NCBI RefSeq assembly: GCF_020179385.1
Contig: NZ_JAIBLJ010000009.1
Location: 62,001-126,000, forward strand
Direction of reading: 5' to 3'
Origin: Alkalihalobacillus sp. YIM B00296
GTDB lineage: Bacteria > Bacillota > Bacilli > Bacillales > Fictibacillaceae
DNA: 64,000 bases
Shown: piece by piece, positions 34,641 through 42,310 of the stretch
Position numbering within the stretch: position 1 is the stretch's first letter
How the letters are laid out: each line of letters begins with the position of its first letter
Made by a program: the position numbers and the translations under genes
The notes under the pieces: model-generated
Database searches by the model: none
Seen by the model: only the letters and a program-made list of their open reading frames with translations
What the model was told of the DNA's origin: nothing

Positions 34641-34687
34641 AATAACCCATCAATTGAAAATAAAAAAGCTCAAAAGGAGAAAATGTC

Positions 34688-35140
34688 ATGAAAAATTGGT
34701 TGTATTACAGTATGATGGCGTTCATGTCGATCATGGTCCTAAGTGGATGCTCATTACTTCAAGGGGTCAACAATACAGTCGAGTATGTAAACGGGGCTAC
34801 GGAATATATCAATACGGCAAGCACCTTTGCCGATGAAGTCCCTGCACTTGCTGAACAAGCAGTCTCAGATAAGAATGCACGCACCGAACTCGAGGAAAGA
34901 CTCAATCAGATGAAATCAGATATTGCAGCCTTCAATGAGTTGGATCCACCAGGGATAGGTGAAGGTGTTCATAAGAAAATAGTCGGTTACAACGACACCC
35001 TCGAGCAAGGCATCGACGGTTATTTAAGTAAGGTTGAAAACGGAGAAGTAGACCCGAAGCTGCTTGAAGATTATAAAATCCTTCAAACGATCAATCAATT
35101 GACGAATATAAAGGATCAGCTTGAACAACTGGGCTCATGA
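34688..35140 (+). CDS. yybP: YybP-like lipoprotein (DUF6376 type)
   Basis: A 150-residue lipoprotein with lipobox LSGC (Cys near residue 21), then SLLQGVNNTVEYVNGATEYI and a helical, acidic body (ELEERLNQMKSDIAAFNELD). The yybP-ykoY element takes one of its names from B. subtilis yybP, and I believe that gene encodes a lipoprotein of this size and pattern, so gene and riboswitch fit together. The role in Mn2+ homeostasis is unknown. The ribosome site AAGGAGA precedes ATG 34688. Confidence 0.8.
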   Translation: MKNWLYYSMMAFMSIMVLSGCSLLQGVNNTVEYVNGATEYINTASTFADEVPALAEQAVSDKNARTELEERLNQMKSDIAAFNELDPPGIGEGVHKKIVGYNDTLEQGIDGYLSKVENGEVDPKLLEDYKILQTINQLTNIKDQLEQLGS

Positions 35141-35147
35141 CATGTGT

Positions 35148-35196
35148 AAAAGGACTGACCCTTCTTTAAACGAAGACTGTGGTCAGTCCTTTCTTA
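35148..35196 (+). terminator. terminator after the yybP-like gene
   Basis: Twelve-base perfect arms AAAGGACTGACC / GGTCAGTCCTTT with an inner CTTC / GAAG stem, then a T-rich tail. Confidence 0.92.
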
Positions 35197-35262
35197 TAAT
35201 TTATCGTACTGTAGTCGTCAGGCTGACTTTTTTCGAGGTAAAAGGGAAAATATCTACTCGAA

Positions 35263-35880
35263 TCACACCGATTTCTTTCTTTTCTTATATAACGTATACC
35301 AAACAATCAACAGCATCGCAACGATACCTAGAATGATATAGATCGTTTTGGAGTATAGCTTTACATACTGTATGATCTCCGTCCAATTTTCACCTAGTGC
35401 CGCGCCAATGCTGACGAGGAGGATGTTCCAAATGATCGTACCCAGTGTTGTTAGGACGATGAAAAAAAGAAAAGGCATATTAGACATGCCTGCCGGGATA
35501 GAGATGACACTCCTTAAAAACGGCATCATCCTTCCGAAAAACACAGTCCATTTCCCATAACGGTCGAACCACTGATCAGCTCTATGTACATCCTTCTTTT
35601 TCAATCGGATGATACGGCCCCAACGATCGATGATTCTCTCGAGGTTTTCCACGTCCAATAACAGGCCAACACCATAAAGGACAATTGCCCCAAAAACCGA
35701 ACCAGCAGTGGAAGCTAAAATGACGCCGATGACATGAAGATCTGTCGTTGTCGTCACGAATCCACTGAAAGGCAGCACCACTTCAGAAGGAATCGGTGGA
35801 AAAAGATTTTCAAGGGCCATGATGAAGAAGATTCCAAAATAACCGTATTGTTCAATGATTGCTGTATACCAACTGTCCAT
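35263..35880 (-). CDS. DedA-family membrane protein
   Basis: A 205-residue polytopic protein with the DedA signature features: ENLFPPIPSEVVLPFSGF near the N-terminus, and FDRYGKWTVFFGRMMPFLRS, the conserved basic/glycine motif before PAGMSNM. DedA proteins flip lipid carriers or phospholipids; B. subtilis paralogues transport undecaprenyl phosphate or phosphatidylethanolamine. I choose ATG 35880, 6 bases after GGAG. It is a single gene. Confidence 0.92.
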   Translation of the reverse strand: MDSWYTAIIEQYGYFGIFFIMALENLFPPIPSEVVLPFSGFVTTTTDLHVIGVILASTAGSVFGAIVLYGVGLLLDVENLERIIDRWGRIIRLKKKDVHRADQWFDRYGKWTVFFGRMMPFLRSVISIPAGMSNMPFLFFIVLTTLGTIIWNILLVSIGAALGENWTEIIQYVKLYSKTIYIILGIVAMLLIVWYTLYKKRKKSV

Positions 35881-35962
35881 CACATGCTCCTTTAGACTGG
35901 TTAAAACTCCGCTTACCCTCTATAATACTTCCCAATCCTCAAAAGTTTGAAACCGAATCTCT

Positions 35963-36110
35963 ATCGGTGCCTGGCACCGATCTGGAAGCCTTCTCCCCCA
36001 ACGGTTGTAAAACGGTGCCAGGTACACAATATGAACCGTTGATATATAAGGATTTTCATAGTGTACCTGGCACTGAAAGAGGCACCGTCACGGATGACGG
36101 TGCCTGATGG
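35963..36110. repeat. cluster of GGTGCC/GGCACC palindromic repeats
   Basis: The 19-base palindrome ATCGGTGCC-T-GGCACCGAT (35963-35981) is followed by degenerate copies near 36010 (ACGGTGCCAGGTAC), 36063 (GTACCTGGCACT) and 36080-36105 (GGCACCGTCACGGATGACGGTGCC region). A fragment is also present at 33157-33170. These short repeats recur in intergenic gaps of Bacillus-like genomes. Confidence 0.75.
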
Positions 36111-36124
36111 TACTAATACAATAG

Positions 36125-39100
36125 TTAATTTTTCATGAGTTTGAATTTGAGATCTTTGGTATTTTTATTGATCGCGCCTGCATCGTTATTGAAGATCTTC
36201 GACTTGTTTTCTTCCGTAGGTTCGATGTGGATATCAAACACATTTTCGCCATCAGTTAGATCAACCTCTCGGCTCCAGGTCATATCGTGATTGATAATAA
36301 CCCGTTCACCATTGATTGTAAGTACACCTTCTTTGATCGCATTTCCTCTCAAAACGACCTTGTCATCTGTTACAGATTGACCATTGGCGTGTGAGGTGAT
36401 GACGACAGGCTGATCGATCCAGCGGAGGATCGTATCCTTTACAACCATTTTATTATTCCCCTGGTTTTCAACGACCACCTTCATGTCTGTTCCAGGAGCA
36501 CCATAACCATAATAACTGATGTCATCATCAGTTGAGTCATATGGTGTGTGATCAGCCAGGCCTTCCTGATCCCAAGAATTCCCCTTCACATATTTATAAG
36601 TCAATACTTCACCGACCTGCATATCCACTGTATATTCCCAATCAGGTGTTACAGCTCCATTGCGGCTCATTTCCCAAGCACTTGTATTCCAACCGTTCAA
36701 GCTGTTCGGCATCGTAATTTTTGTATCCAGCGGAGTATAATCGGGTGCTTTCACCTTGAACGTGACTTCGACCATGACGATGTCTGGCTTTACGGCAACA
36801 GAATTGGAATCCACATAGTTTCCATGACGATCATAAACACGTACCACATACGTATATTCCTTGCCGTTTTTCACACTCAAATCTCGATAGCTCGTCACTT
36901 CTGGATCCCAAATTTTATCGATCACTAATCCATCACGTACAATCGAAATCATATAAGGATCATCTGGGTTTTCTAAACTCCAATCCAAGTTGACCTGGCC
37001 AGACTCCTGGACCGGTTCCTCTAAAAGAACTACATCTACCGGCACTGTTTCATCTTCCGCTTTTGTAATCGTAACTGTCTGTATATCAGAATACACCCAA
37101 TTGCGGCCAAGGTCTGTCGCAAATGCATAACGGTATTGATAGTCCCCGCTTTCTAAGGGTAAAAATTCAGCAGAAAACGTATTTCCGCCATTCTTTTGAC
37201 CTGAATATCCAGCATCAACTCTTTCCCACTTATCAGAACCAGGAGAAAGTACTTGCAAGTCCGCCTCTAAACCTTCAACTAAACCCTCTGACGAATGATT
37301 TCCAACTTTAATGGTCGCTTCCACTGTTTTCGACTCAGCCAAATCCACATCGGAAGATTCAAGTTCCGTCATACCTTCAATCGAGTACGATCCTTCTGTC
37401 AACGGAATGTGAGGAATGACTTCACCAGTAACGGTCTTTTCCGATTCATTCCCATATCGATCGACCGCGACAACTGTAAAGTAATATTTCCGGCCATTAT
37501 CCAGGTCATCGACTTTCACAGTGGTGTCCTCTGTCGTTTCCACCTTTTTATAAAGTGACCCTTCAATATTCGTCACATAGACATTGTATTTTCCGGCACT
37601 TTTTCCACTCCAAGAAAGGGTTGCTTTTCCAATGCCTTCCTCAGCTTTCAAATCTTTGACCGGTGTAGGTGCTTTAACATTCGTATTTTTTGCGACGAAC
37701 ATCTGTCCGCTCATCGCTGGAATCGTCAATGTTACTTTTCCATCCTTCACTCTCACAGCATTCTTATCTGATAGCTGATCTTTAAAATCAACGCCATTAA
37801 GAGCGAAACCCTTCACAGCTAGTTCCATTGTTTTCTCTTCACTACCGCGGTTGATTGCCACAAGGCCATGCTTTTTATCCAAACTGCGACCGTAGACGAA
37901 TACATCACCATCCGCATGAAGATTCTTCAGATCACCATAGGCAAAAAGGTCCTGATGTTGCGTGCGTATCTTTCCAAGCTTCTGATAGTGCTTGATCAGC
38001 TTGTCATTCTCTTTCCCCCATGCGTATGTCCGCCTATCATCTGGATCCTTAGAACCTGTAAGGCCAGCTTCATCCCCATAATAAACCGTTGGAGCCCCCG
38101 GGTACCCGAACTGGAAGATCGCTGCTAGCTTCAGTCGTTTTAAACCAAGCTCATGGTCATAATTTTGATCCAATTCCGCGCGTTCAGCATTTTCTGATCC
38201 ATTTCCAAGTAAAAAGACCGCTCGTGCTGTATCATGTGATCCCATCAAGTTCATCAAGTTATAGAATGCTTCTTCCGGATAATCCTCCTGGATGGCGGTC
38301 AGTTGCTCAGCAGCTCCGCGCGCATTCCCGTTTCGCAAAAAATCGAGCATCGCCCCACGGAATCGGTAGTTCATTACGGAATCATAGAGATCGCCAAGAA
38401 AGTATTTGGAGGCATCATCCCAGATTTCTCCGAGAATCAATGGATCATCATTCGTCTTAGTTTTGGTCTCTTTGATCTCTGTACGGAATTCTCGCCAAAA
38501 TTGTGGATCCACTTCGTTCGCCACATCCAATCGCCAGCCGGACCCTCCGCGTTTCAACCATGATTTTGAAACGGAATCCACGTCGTACATGATATAATCC
38601 GCAAATTCCTCATTGTTCAGCTCTGAATCATAAGGAACTGCCTCACCAGGAACCGAGGCGATTTCTGGTAAACTGTCAAATCCCCACCAAGCCTGGTAAT
38701 CATAACGCTCATTCGGTGTACCTTCCTCCACCTTATTATTCTCTATGTTGAACCAGTTGTGGAAACCATATTCGCTGAACACTTGTCCTTCTGCTAAAAA
38801 GTCTTTCTCAGCTTTGGCTATTGCATCATCCTTGGACATACCTTGTTCATTCATATAATCATAGATTCTCGCCCAATACTCGTAAGCTCCTACTGTTTCA
38901 TATTTTCCATACCGGTCAAAATAAATCGAGTCATCTCCTACATGGTTGAACACCCCATCCAATATGAGATGCATATCCCGTTTCTTCAATTCTTGGGTAA
39001 ACTTCTTGAACTCCTTCGGTGAACCGAACATCGGGTCGACCGATTTGAAGTCTGTTGCATCATATTTGTGGTTGGAAGCAGCATGGGCCACAGGGTTGAG

Positions 39101-40471
39101 ATAAATGGTGTTCACACCAAGTGACTGGATGTAATCAAGCTTTTCATAAATACCTTTTATATCTCCTCCAAAGAAATCATTACTCCAGATCCCATCCCCT
39201 TCGTAACCTGAGGTGTTTTCAAGCCTTGGATTATCAGGAAGTTCACTCCATTCCTGTTGTTCGATCGGCTCGACACCACGCGCATTTTCTTTTGCATCAT
39301 CATTTTCCAGGTTACCATTATAAAAACGGTCAGGGAATATTTGATAAACAACCGCTTCTTTCATCCAATCAGGGGTTTTGTAATCCGGCTCGTATACTGT
39401 AAGCTGGAAGAAATCAAGCACGGAATCACCAGCACGCCCCGATTTTCCTTGTTTCGTGTCTTCTCCATATTCTTTGACTGCTTTACCATCTAAAGCGATG
39501 AATTTATAGCCATAGACGCCTTTTTCTTCAGGTGTGAACCTCGCTTCCCAAAACTCACGTTCTCCTTTTCCCTCGACGTCAGTCCAGCCGATCTTATCCA
39601 TTTTGATCAACTTGGAATTGCCAGTGGTTTGATTCTTTAAAAGAAGGTTTGCTCCCGACAAATCGCCTTTTTCTGTCTGCAACCGCAGTTTCACTTCTTC
39701 ACCGGATTTGATCGCACCAAATGGTTTACGGTAGACTTCATTCCACGTATCATGATATAGCTTGTCTGCTTTTATGGTGCTATCCGGTCCTGAACCTGCG
39801 TTGCTTGTTGTCACTTCCTTTGTTTCGTGATTATAGTAGAACGTCACCTCTTGATCTTTTATTGTGTTCAATTTCGCGTTTTCGGCAGGGTACTCTTCGC
39901 CCCATTCATTTCCAAGCACAACCTTGAACTCAAACTCACCCTTTGGAACATTTGCTGTATATTCGTAAATGTTATCGTGATTTTGATCTTCTAAAATGGC
40001 CGTCGATGTCCCTGGCGACCAGGCCTCACCTGCTCCGATAGCAGGTTGTAAGGATCCAGCCAACCTTGGTAACCGGTCCTCGGTCATCATCGTCGTTATA
40101 TGTGTCTCGTCATTATAGACGAAAAGAACTTCCTTTTCCTCATCTAAGTTGAGAACCATGTTTTGACCACCCGCTTCACCGTTTTCACCGTAATTTTCAT
40201 CCCAGCTTCCATTGATCGCGATTTTGAATTCATAATCGCCAGGCGGTAATGTCTTTTTCAAATAATATTTTCCATTCTCTGCATCAGTCATCTTAAAATC
40301 ATCCGACACGGGGTTCCAGTAAGTAGGGCCACCCTCTTCCCCAAAACTACCGACTACACGAACAGTCCGTTCTTCGGCATCAGCTTTTGTCGGTTGCACA
40401 CCTGAAAACATCTGCACCATCAGGAGAAAAACCATGAACAACAAGAAAGTCTTCGAACCTCGTATTCCCAT
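36125..40471 (-). CDS. secreted multidomain amylopullulanase (GH13)
   Basis: A 1448-residue exported glucan hydrolase. A signal peptide (about 1-30) is followed by two pullulanase X25-type beta domains (about 30-210, each with a PPGDYEFK / PKGEFEFK motif) and a CBM34-like N domain (about 235-360). The GH13 barrel (about 370-850) contains the nucleophile in GWRLDVANEVD (near 648), the acid/base Glu in ILGEIWDDA (near 680) and the third Asp in GSHDTAR (near 744). An alpha-amylase C domain, two fibronectin-III modules and a C-terminal CBM20-like starch-binding region follow. There is no LPXTG or SLH anchor, so it is probably released. The start ATG 40471 has AAAGGAG at correct distance. Confidence 0.93.
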   Translation of the reverse strand: MGIRGSKTFLLFMVFLLMVQMFSGVQPTKADAEERTVRVVGSFGEEGGPTYWNPVSDDFKMTDAENGKYYLKKTLPPGDYEFKIAINGSWDENYGENGEAGGQNMVLNLDEEKEVLFVYNDETHITTMMTEDRLPRLAGSLQPAIGAGEAWSPGTSTAILEDQNHDNIYEYTANVPKGEFEFKVVLGNEWGEEYPAENAKLNTIKDQEVTFYYNHETKEVTTSNAGSGPDSTIKADKLYHDTWNEVYRKPFGAIKSGEEVKLRLQTEKGDLSGANLLLKNQTTGNSKLIKMDKIGWTDVEGKGEREFWEARFTPEEKGVYGYKFIALDGKAVKEYGEDTKQGKSGRAGDSVLDFFQLTVYEPDYKTPDWMKEAVVYQIFPDRFYNGNLENDDAKENARGVEPIEQQEWSELPDNPRLENTSGYEGDGIWSNDFFGGDIKGIYEKLDYIQSLGVNTIYLNPVAHAASNHKYDATDFKSVDPMFGSPKEFKKFTQELKKRDMHLILDGVFNHVGDDSIYFDRYGKYETVGAYEYWARIYDYMNEQGMSKDDAIAKAEKDFLAEGQVFSEYGFHNWFNIENNKVEEGTPNERYDYQAWWGFDSLPEIASVPGEAVPYDSELNNEEFADYIMYDVDSVSKSWLKRGGSGWRLDVANEVDPQFWREFRTEIKETKTKTNDDPLILGEIWDDASKYFLGDLYDSVMNYRFRGAMLDFLRNGNARGAAEQLTAIQEDYPEEAFYNLMNLMGSHDTARAVFLLGNGSENAERAELDQNYDHELGLKRLKLAAIFQFGYPGAPTVYYGDEAGLTGSKDPDDRRTYAWGKENDKLIKHYQKLGKIRTQHQDLFAYGDLKNLHADGDVFVYGRSLDKKHGLVAINRGSEEKTMELAVKGFALNGVDFKDQLSDKNAVRVKDGKVTLTIPAMSGQMFVAKNTNVKAPTPVKDLKAEEGIGKATLSWSGKSAGKYNVYVTNIEGSLYKKVETTEDTTVKVDDLDNGRKYYFTVVAVDRYGNESEKTVTGEVIPHIPLTEGSYSIEGMTELESSDVDLAESKTVEATIKVGNHSSEGLVEGLEADLQVLSPGSDKWERVDAGYSGQKNGGNTFSAEFLPLESGDYQYRYAFATDLGRNWVYSDIQTVTITKAEDETVPVDVVLLEEPVQESGQVNLDWSLENPDDPYMISIVRDGLVIDKIWDPEVTSYRDLSVKNGKEYTYVVRVYDRHGNYVDSNSVAVKPDIVMVEVTFKVKAPDYTPLDTKITMPNSLNGWNTSAWEMSRNGAVTPDWEYTVDMQVGEVLTYKYVKGNSWDQEGLADHTPYDSTDDDISYYGYGAPGTDMKVVVENQGNNKMVVKDTILRWIDQPVVITSHANGQSVTDDKVVLRGNAIKEGVLTINGERVIINHDMTWSREVDLTDGENVFDIHIEPTEENKSKIFNNDAGAINKNTKDLKFKLMKN

Positions 40472-40518
40472 ACTAACACTCCTTTCAATCTTTGGACTAA
40501 AAACGTCACACTTGTTGT

Positions 40519-40532
40519 GAAAACGTTTGCAC
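40519..40532 (+). promoter_or_regulatory. catabolite-responsive element (cre)
   Basis: TGAAAACGTTTGCA fits the Bacillus cre consensus TGAAARCGYTTNCA at every defined position. It lies about 50 bases upstream of the amylopullulanase start codon. This suggests CcpA repression in the presence of preferred sugars. Confidence 0.85.
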
Positions 40533-40642
40533 AAATATGTAAAAAGAATGGCTGCGATCATTGAGAAACCTCGTGCAACCGTTTTCATTATATTATACAA
40601 AATATTCGAAATACTGGATATGGGACTTTTTGCATAAAAAAG

Positions 40643-40765
40643 AAACTTGGCGAAGTGGCACCTTATGAATTCCTCAAAAGCAATGCCTTTGTAGGATGCT
40701 TTGCTTTTGAGGTTACAAGCTCGTGCACTTATACCAAGTTTATAAACTTTTCTGCTATTTTAATC
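40643..40765. repeat. dispersed repeat, family C copy 1
   Basis: It begins AAACTTGGCGAAG and ends CGTGCACTTATACCAAGTTT followed by ATAAACTTTTCTGCTA. The outer AAACTTGG / CCAAGTTT arms are complementary, so the element could form a long hairpin. Related copies lie at 53071-53146 and 54315-54390. Confidence 0.7.
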
Positions 40766-40815
40766 TCACGCTCAACGTATGAGGGCCTCATAGGACAAGT
40801 CCGACATGTCCTTAC

Positions 40816-40983
40816 TTAGCAACAAACCTCTTCATTATCATTGTCGCAGCATGAATCTGTGCTTCCACTGCAAGAGCCATTGTTCTCTTCTTCTGGCTGT
40901 ATTTCCTTGATTTCGACTCCACAACAATCATTGTTTTTCTCTTGCCCTTTTCCTGATACCTTTTTGATCAATTGAATCATCAT
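40816..40983 (-). CDS. cysteine-rich small protein 1 (55 residues)
   Basis: A short frame with AGGAG 6 bases before ATG 40983, encoding a basic amphipathic head (MMIQLIKKVSGKGQEK) and seven cysteines arranged as three CC pairs plus one single (NDCCGVEIKEI, SCSG, DSCCDNDN, EEVCC). The acidic, cysteine-paired tail looks suited to binding thiophilic metal(loid)s. It lies in a unit divergent from arsR and has its own operator-like box immediately upstream. Binding and function are inferred; the family is not named. Confidence 0.7.
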   Translation of the reverse strand: MMIQLIKKVSGKGQEKNNDCCGVEIKEIQPEEENNGSCSGSTDSCCDNDNEEVCC

Positions 40984-40996
40984 CTTCATCTCCTAA

Positions 40997-41012
40997 ATCA
41001 ATTTTTTTTGAT
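40997..41012. promoter_or_regulatory. ATCAA-N6-TTGAT box 1
   Basis: ATCAATTTTTTTTGAT lies just upstream of the ribosome site of cysteine-rich protein 1. It is the first of five such boxes in 40997-41746. Confidence 0.7.
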
Positions 41013-41027
41013 TATATATCCAAAAAA

Positions 41028-41219
41028 TTAGCAGGTGCACTGACATTCGTAATTTGTACGGCAATCGACAGGTGTTTTTGGAGTGATAAATCTCGTATAC
41101 AATTCCTTAAACATGGACCAGACCGTATTTTTCTGATTAATTTCAACCCTTGGTAAAGCTTTGTTCATTTGTTCTATACGATACTTTACTTCTGTTTCGA
41201 TCGAGTAGAAATTCAGCAT
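41028..41219 (-). CDS. cysteine-rich small protein 2 (63 residues)
   Basis: A 63-residue protein with GGAGG 7 bases before ATG 41219. The first 45 residues are helical and mixed-charge. The end is a cysteine cluster, VDCRTNYECQCTC, with four Cys in eleven residues, resembling metal-binding tails. It lies between ATCAA-N6-TTGAT boxes and is transcribed away from arsR. A role in sequestering or handing over As(III) or another soft metal is inference. Confidence 0.72.
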   Translation of the reverse strand: MLNFYSIETEVKYRIEQMNKALPRVEINQKNTVWSMFKELYTRFITPKTPVDCRTNYECQCTC

Positions 41220-41235
41220 TTAAAGGCCTCCATAA

Positions 41236-41251
41236 ATCAAATTTTATTGAT
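41236..41251. promoter_or_regulatory. ATCAA-N6-TTGAT box 2
   Basis: ATCAAATTTTATTGAT directly upstream of the ribosome site of cysteine-rich protein 2. Confidence 0.7.
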
Positions 41252-41294
41252 TAATTGTAGTATATTCTTCCGATTTCAATTTTGCAACTATAAA

Positions 41295-41310
41295 ATCAAT
41301 TTTTTTTGAT
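41295..41310. promoter_or_regulatory. ATCAA-N6-TTGAT box 3
   Basis: ATCAATTTTTTTTGAT in the middle of the divergent promoter region between arsR and the cysteine-rich genes. It is identical to box 1. Confidence 0.75.
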
Positions 41311-41353
41311 TTAATAATTGCATTTCCAATTTTCCCATAATATACTGAGATTA

Positions 41354-41369
41354 ATCAAACATTTTTGAT
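41354..41369. promoter_or_regulatory. ATCAA-N6-TTGAT box 4
   Basis: ATCAAACATTTTTGAT, 14 bases before the arsR start codon and touching its ribosome site, consistent with autoregulation. Confidence 0.75.
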
Positions 41370-41383
41370 CGAGGTGATTGAAC

Positions 41384-41704
41384 GTGAAGGAAATTGAACT
41401 TGTTGATGAATCCCTTCCTCGTACTTTCGAAAGATATGAAACGAAATTCAAAGCGATCGCTGATAAAAAAAGACTCCAGTTGATGTATCTGCTCACTCAA
41501 ATTGGTGAAATCTGTGTGTGTGACCTCGTTGATATGATGGGAATGCCACAGTCTAAGCTCTCCTACCATCTGAAGATCCTACTGGATGCCGGCCTCATCT
41601 CAAGAGAAACACGAGGGACTTGGAGTTATTACAAATTGAATCAAGACGAAGTGAATCACTTGTTATCAGCTGAGCTTTGCTGCTTATTCAGACCTTCTTG
41701 CTGA
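41384..41704 (+). CDS. arsR: ArsR-family arsenic-type repressor
   Basis: A 106-residue winged-helix repressor. The DNA-binding core is MGMPQSKLSYHLKILLDAGL. The metalloid site is ICVCDL (Cys44, Cys46), the classic As(III)-responsive CVC motif of the ArsR family, with additional C-terminal cysteines at 99, 100 and 106. It resembles the ArsR of the B. subtilis skin-element ars operon. The start is GTG 41384, 7 bases after GAGGTG; TTG 41378 is too close. It probably binds the ATCAA-N6-TTGAT boxes around it. Confidence 0.93.
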   Translation: MKEIELVDESLPRTFERYETKFKAIADKKRLQLMYLLTQIGEICVCDLVDMMGMPQSKLSYHLKILLDAGLISRETRGTWSYYKLNQDEVNHLLSAELCCLFRPSC

Positions 41705-41730
41705 TAGAAGGTTTTCTTTTTACCAAGTTA

Positions 41731-41746
41731 ATCAATTTTTCTTAAT
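41731..41746. promoter_or_regulatory. ATCAA-N6-TTAAT box 5 (one mismatch)
   Basis: ATCAATTTTTCTTAAT, 13 bases upstream of the permease frame. It has the same spacing as boxes 1-4 with one changed base. Confidence 0.5.
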
Positions 41747-41758
41747 TAATAAAACGTA

Positions 41759-42196
41759 GTGATGTCAGGGTATAATGAGAAGAATCAGAAGTTCAATTTC
41801 AAGTTGGCGTTCAAGGAAACATGGGACCTCATGAAAAGTGTCTATCCCTATTTGCTACTTGGTGCAGCGATCGGAGCAATCATTCACGGAACAGTACCTA
41901 CAGAATGGATTTCAAGCGCATTCGGAAAAGACGCCTGGTGGCTCATCCCTTTAGCTGCCATCATCGGGGTTCCCCTTTATATTCGATTATCAAGCATGAT
42001 TCCGATTTCTCAAATATTGATTGCAAAAGGGATGGCTCTTGGGCCTGTGATGGCTATGATGATCAGTTCTGCAGGAGCAAGTCTTCCAGAGGTCATACTG
42101 CTGAAATCGATCTTTAAAAAGGAGCTCGTCATCACTTTCGTCCTCTCTGTCATCGTGATGTCGACAATCTCCGGCTTCGTGTTCTATCTGGTTTAA
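41759..42196 (+). CDS. half-length permease, DUF318/ArsP (YraQ) type
   Basis: A 145-residue membrane protein matching only the second half of the roughly 300-residue DUF318 permeases. It has YLLLGAAIGAIIHGTVPTEW, IGVPLYIRLSSMIPISQIL and MMISSAGASLPEVILLKSIF, with four predicted helices. No first half lies upstream, where arsR ends 54 bases earlier, and GTG 41759 has no ribosome site. It could work as a dimeric half-permease or be a truncated gene. ArsP members export methylated or aromatic arsenicals, which fits the context. Confidence 0.78.
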   Translation: MMSGYNEKNQKFNFKLAFKETWDLMKSVYPYLLLGAAIGAIIHGTVPTEWISSAFGKDAWWLIPLAAIIGVPLYIRLSSMIPISQILIAKGMALGPVMAMMISSAGASLPEVILLKSIFKKELVITFVLSVIVMSTISGFVFYLV

Positions 42197-42225
42197 GTTT
42201 GAAAAAGGTACTCAAGTCGGTCATT

Positions 42226-42282
42226 TTGCAAAATCGGCTAAATGTCTTGCAAATTTAATGGTTCGTCTTGCAAAAAAGACCG
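42226..42282 (+). repeat. 21-bp-period array, TCTTGCAAA type, copy 1
   Basis: Three units start at 42226, 42247 and 42268, each beginning TYTTGCAAA and each 21 bases long, with unrelated sequence in the rest of the unit. The same unit head and period recur at 59035-59091. Confidence 0.7.
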
Positions 42283-42308
42283 CTCTCTCATTGAGATGCG
42301 GTCTTTAT
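42272..42308 (-). terminator. terminator at the end of the ars operon
   Basis: AAAGACCGC / GCGGTCTTT arms, then TTTTTTGC on the minus strand. It lies 3 bases after the stop of the IscA-like gene. Confidence 0.9.
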
Positions 42309-42310
42309 TA

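Noticed and set aside
41028-41219. Metallothionein of a known family
   Set aside because: The cysteine spacing does not match SmtA/BmtA or other named metallothioneins, so only a descriptive name is given.
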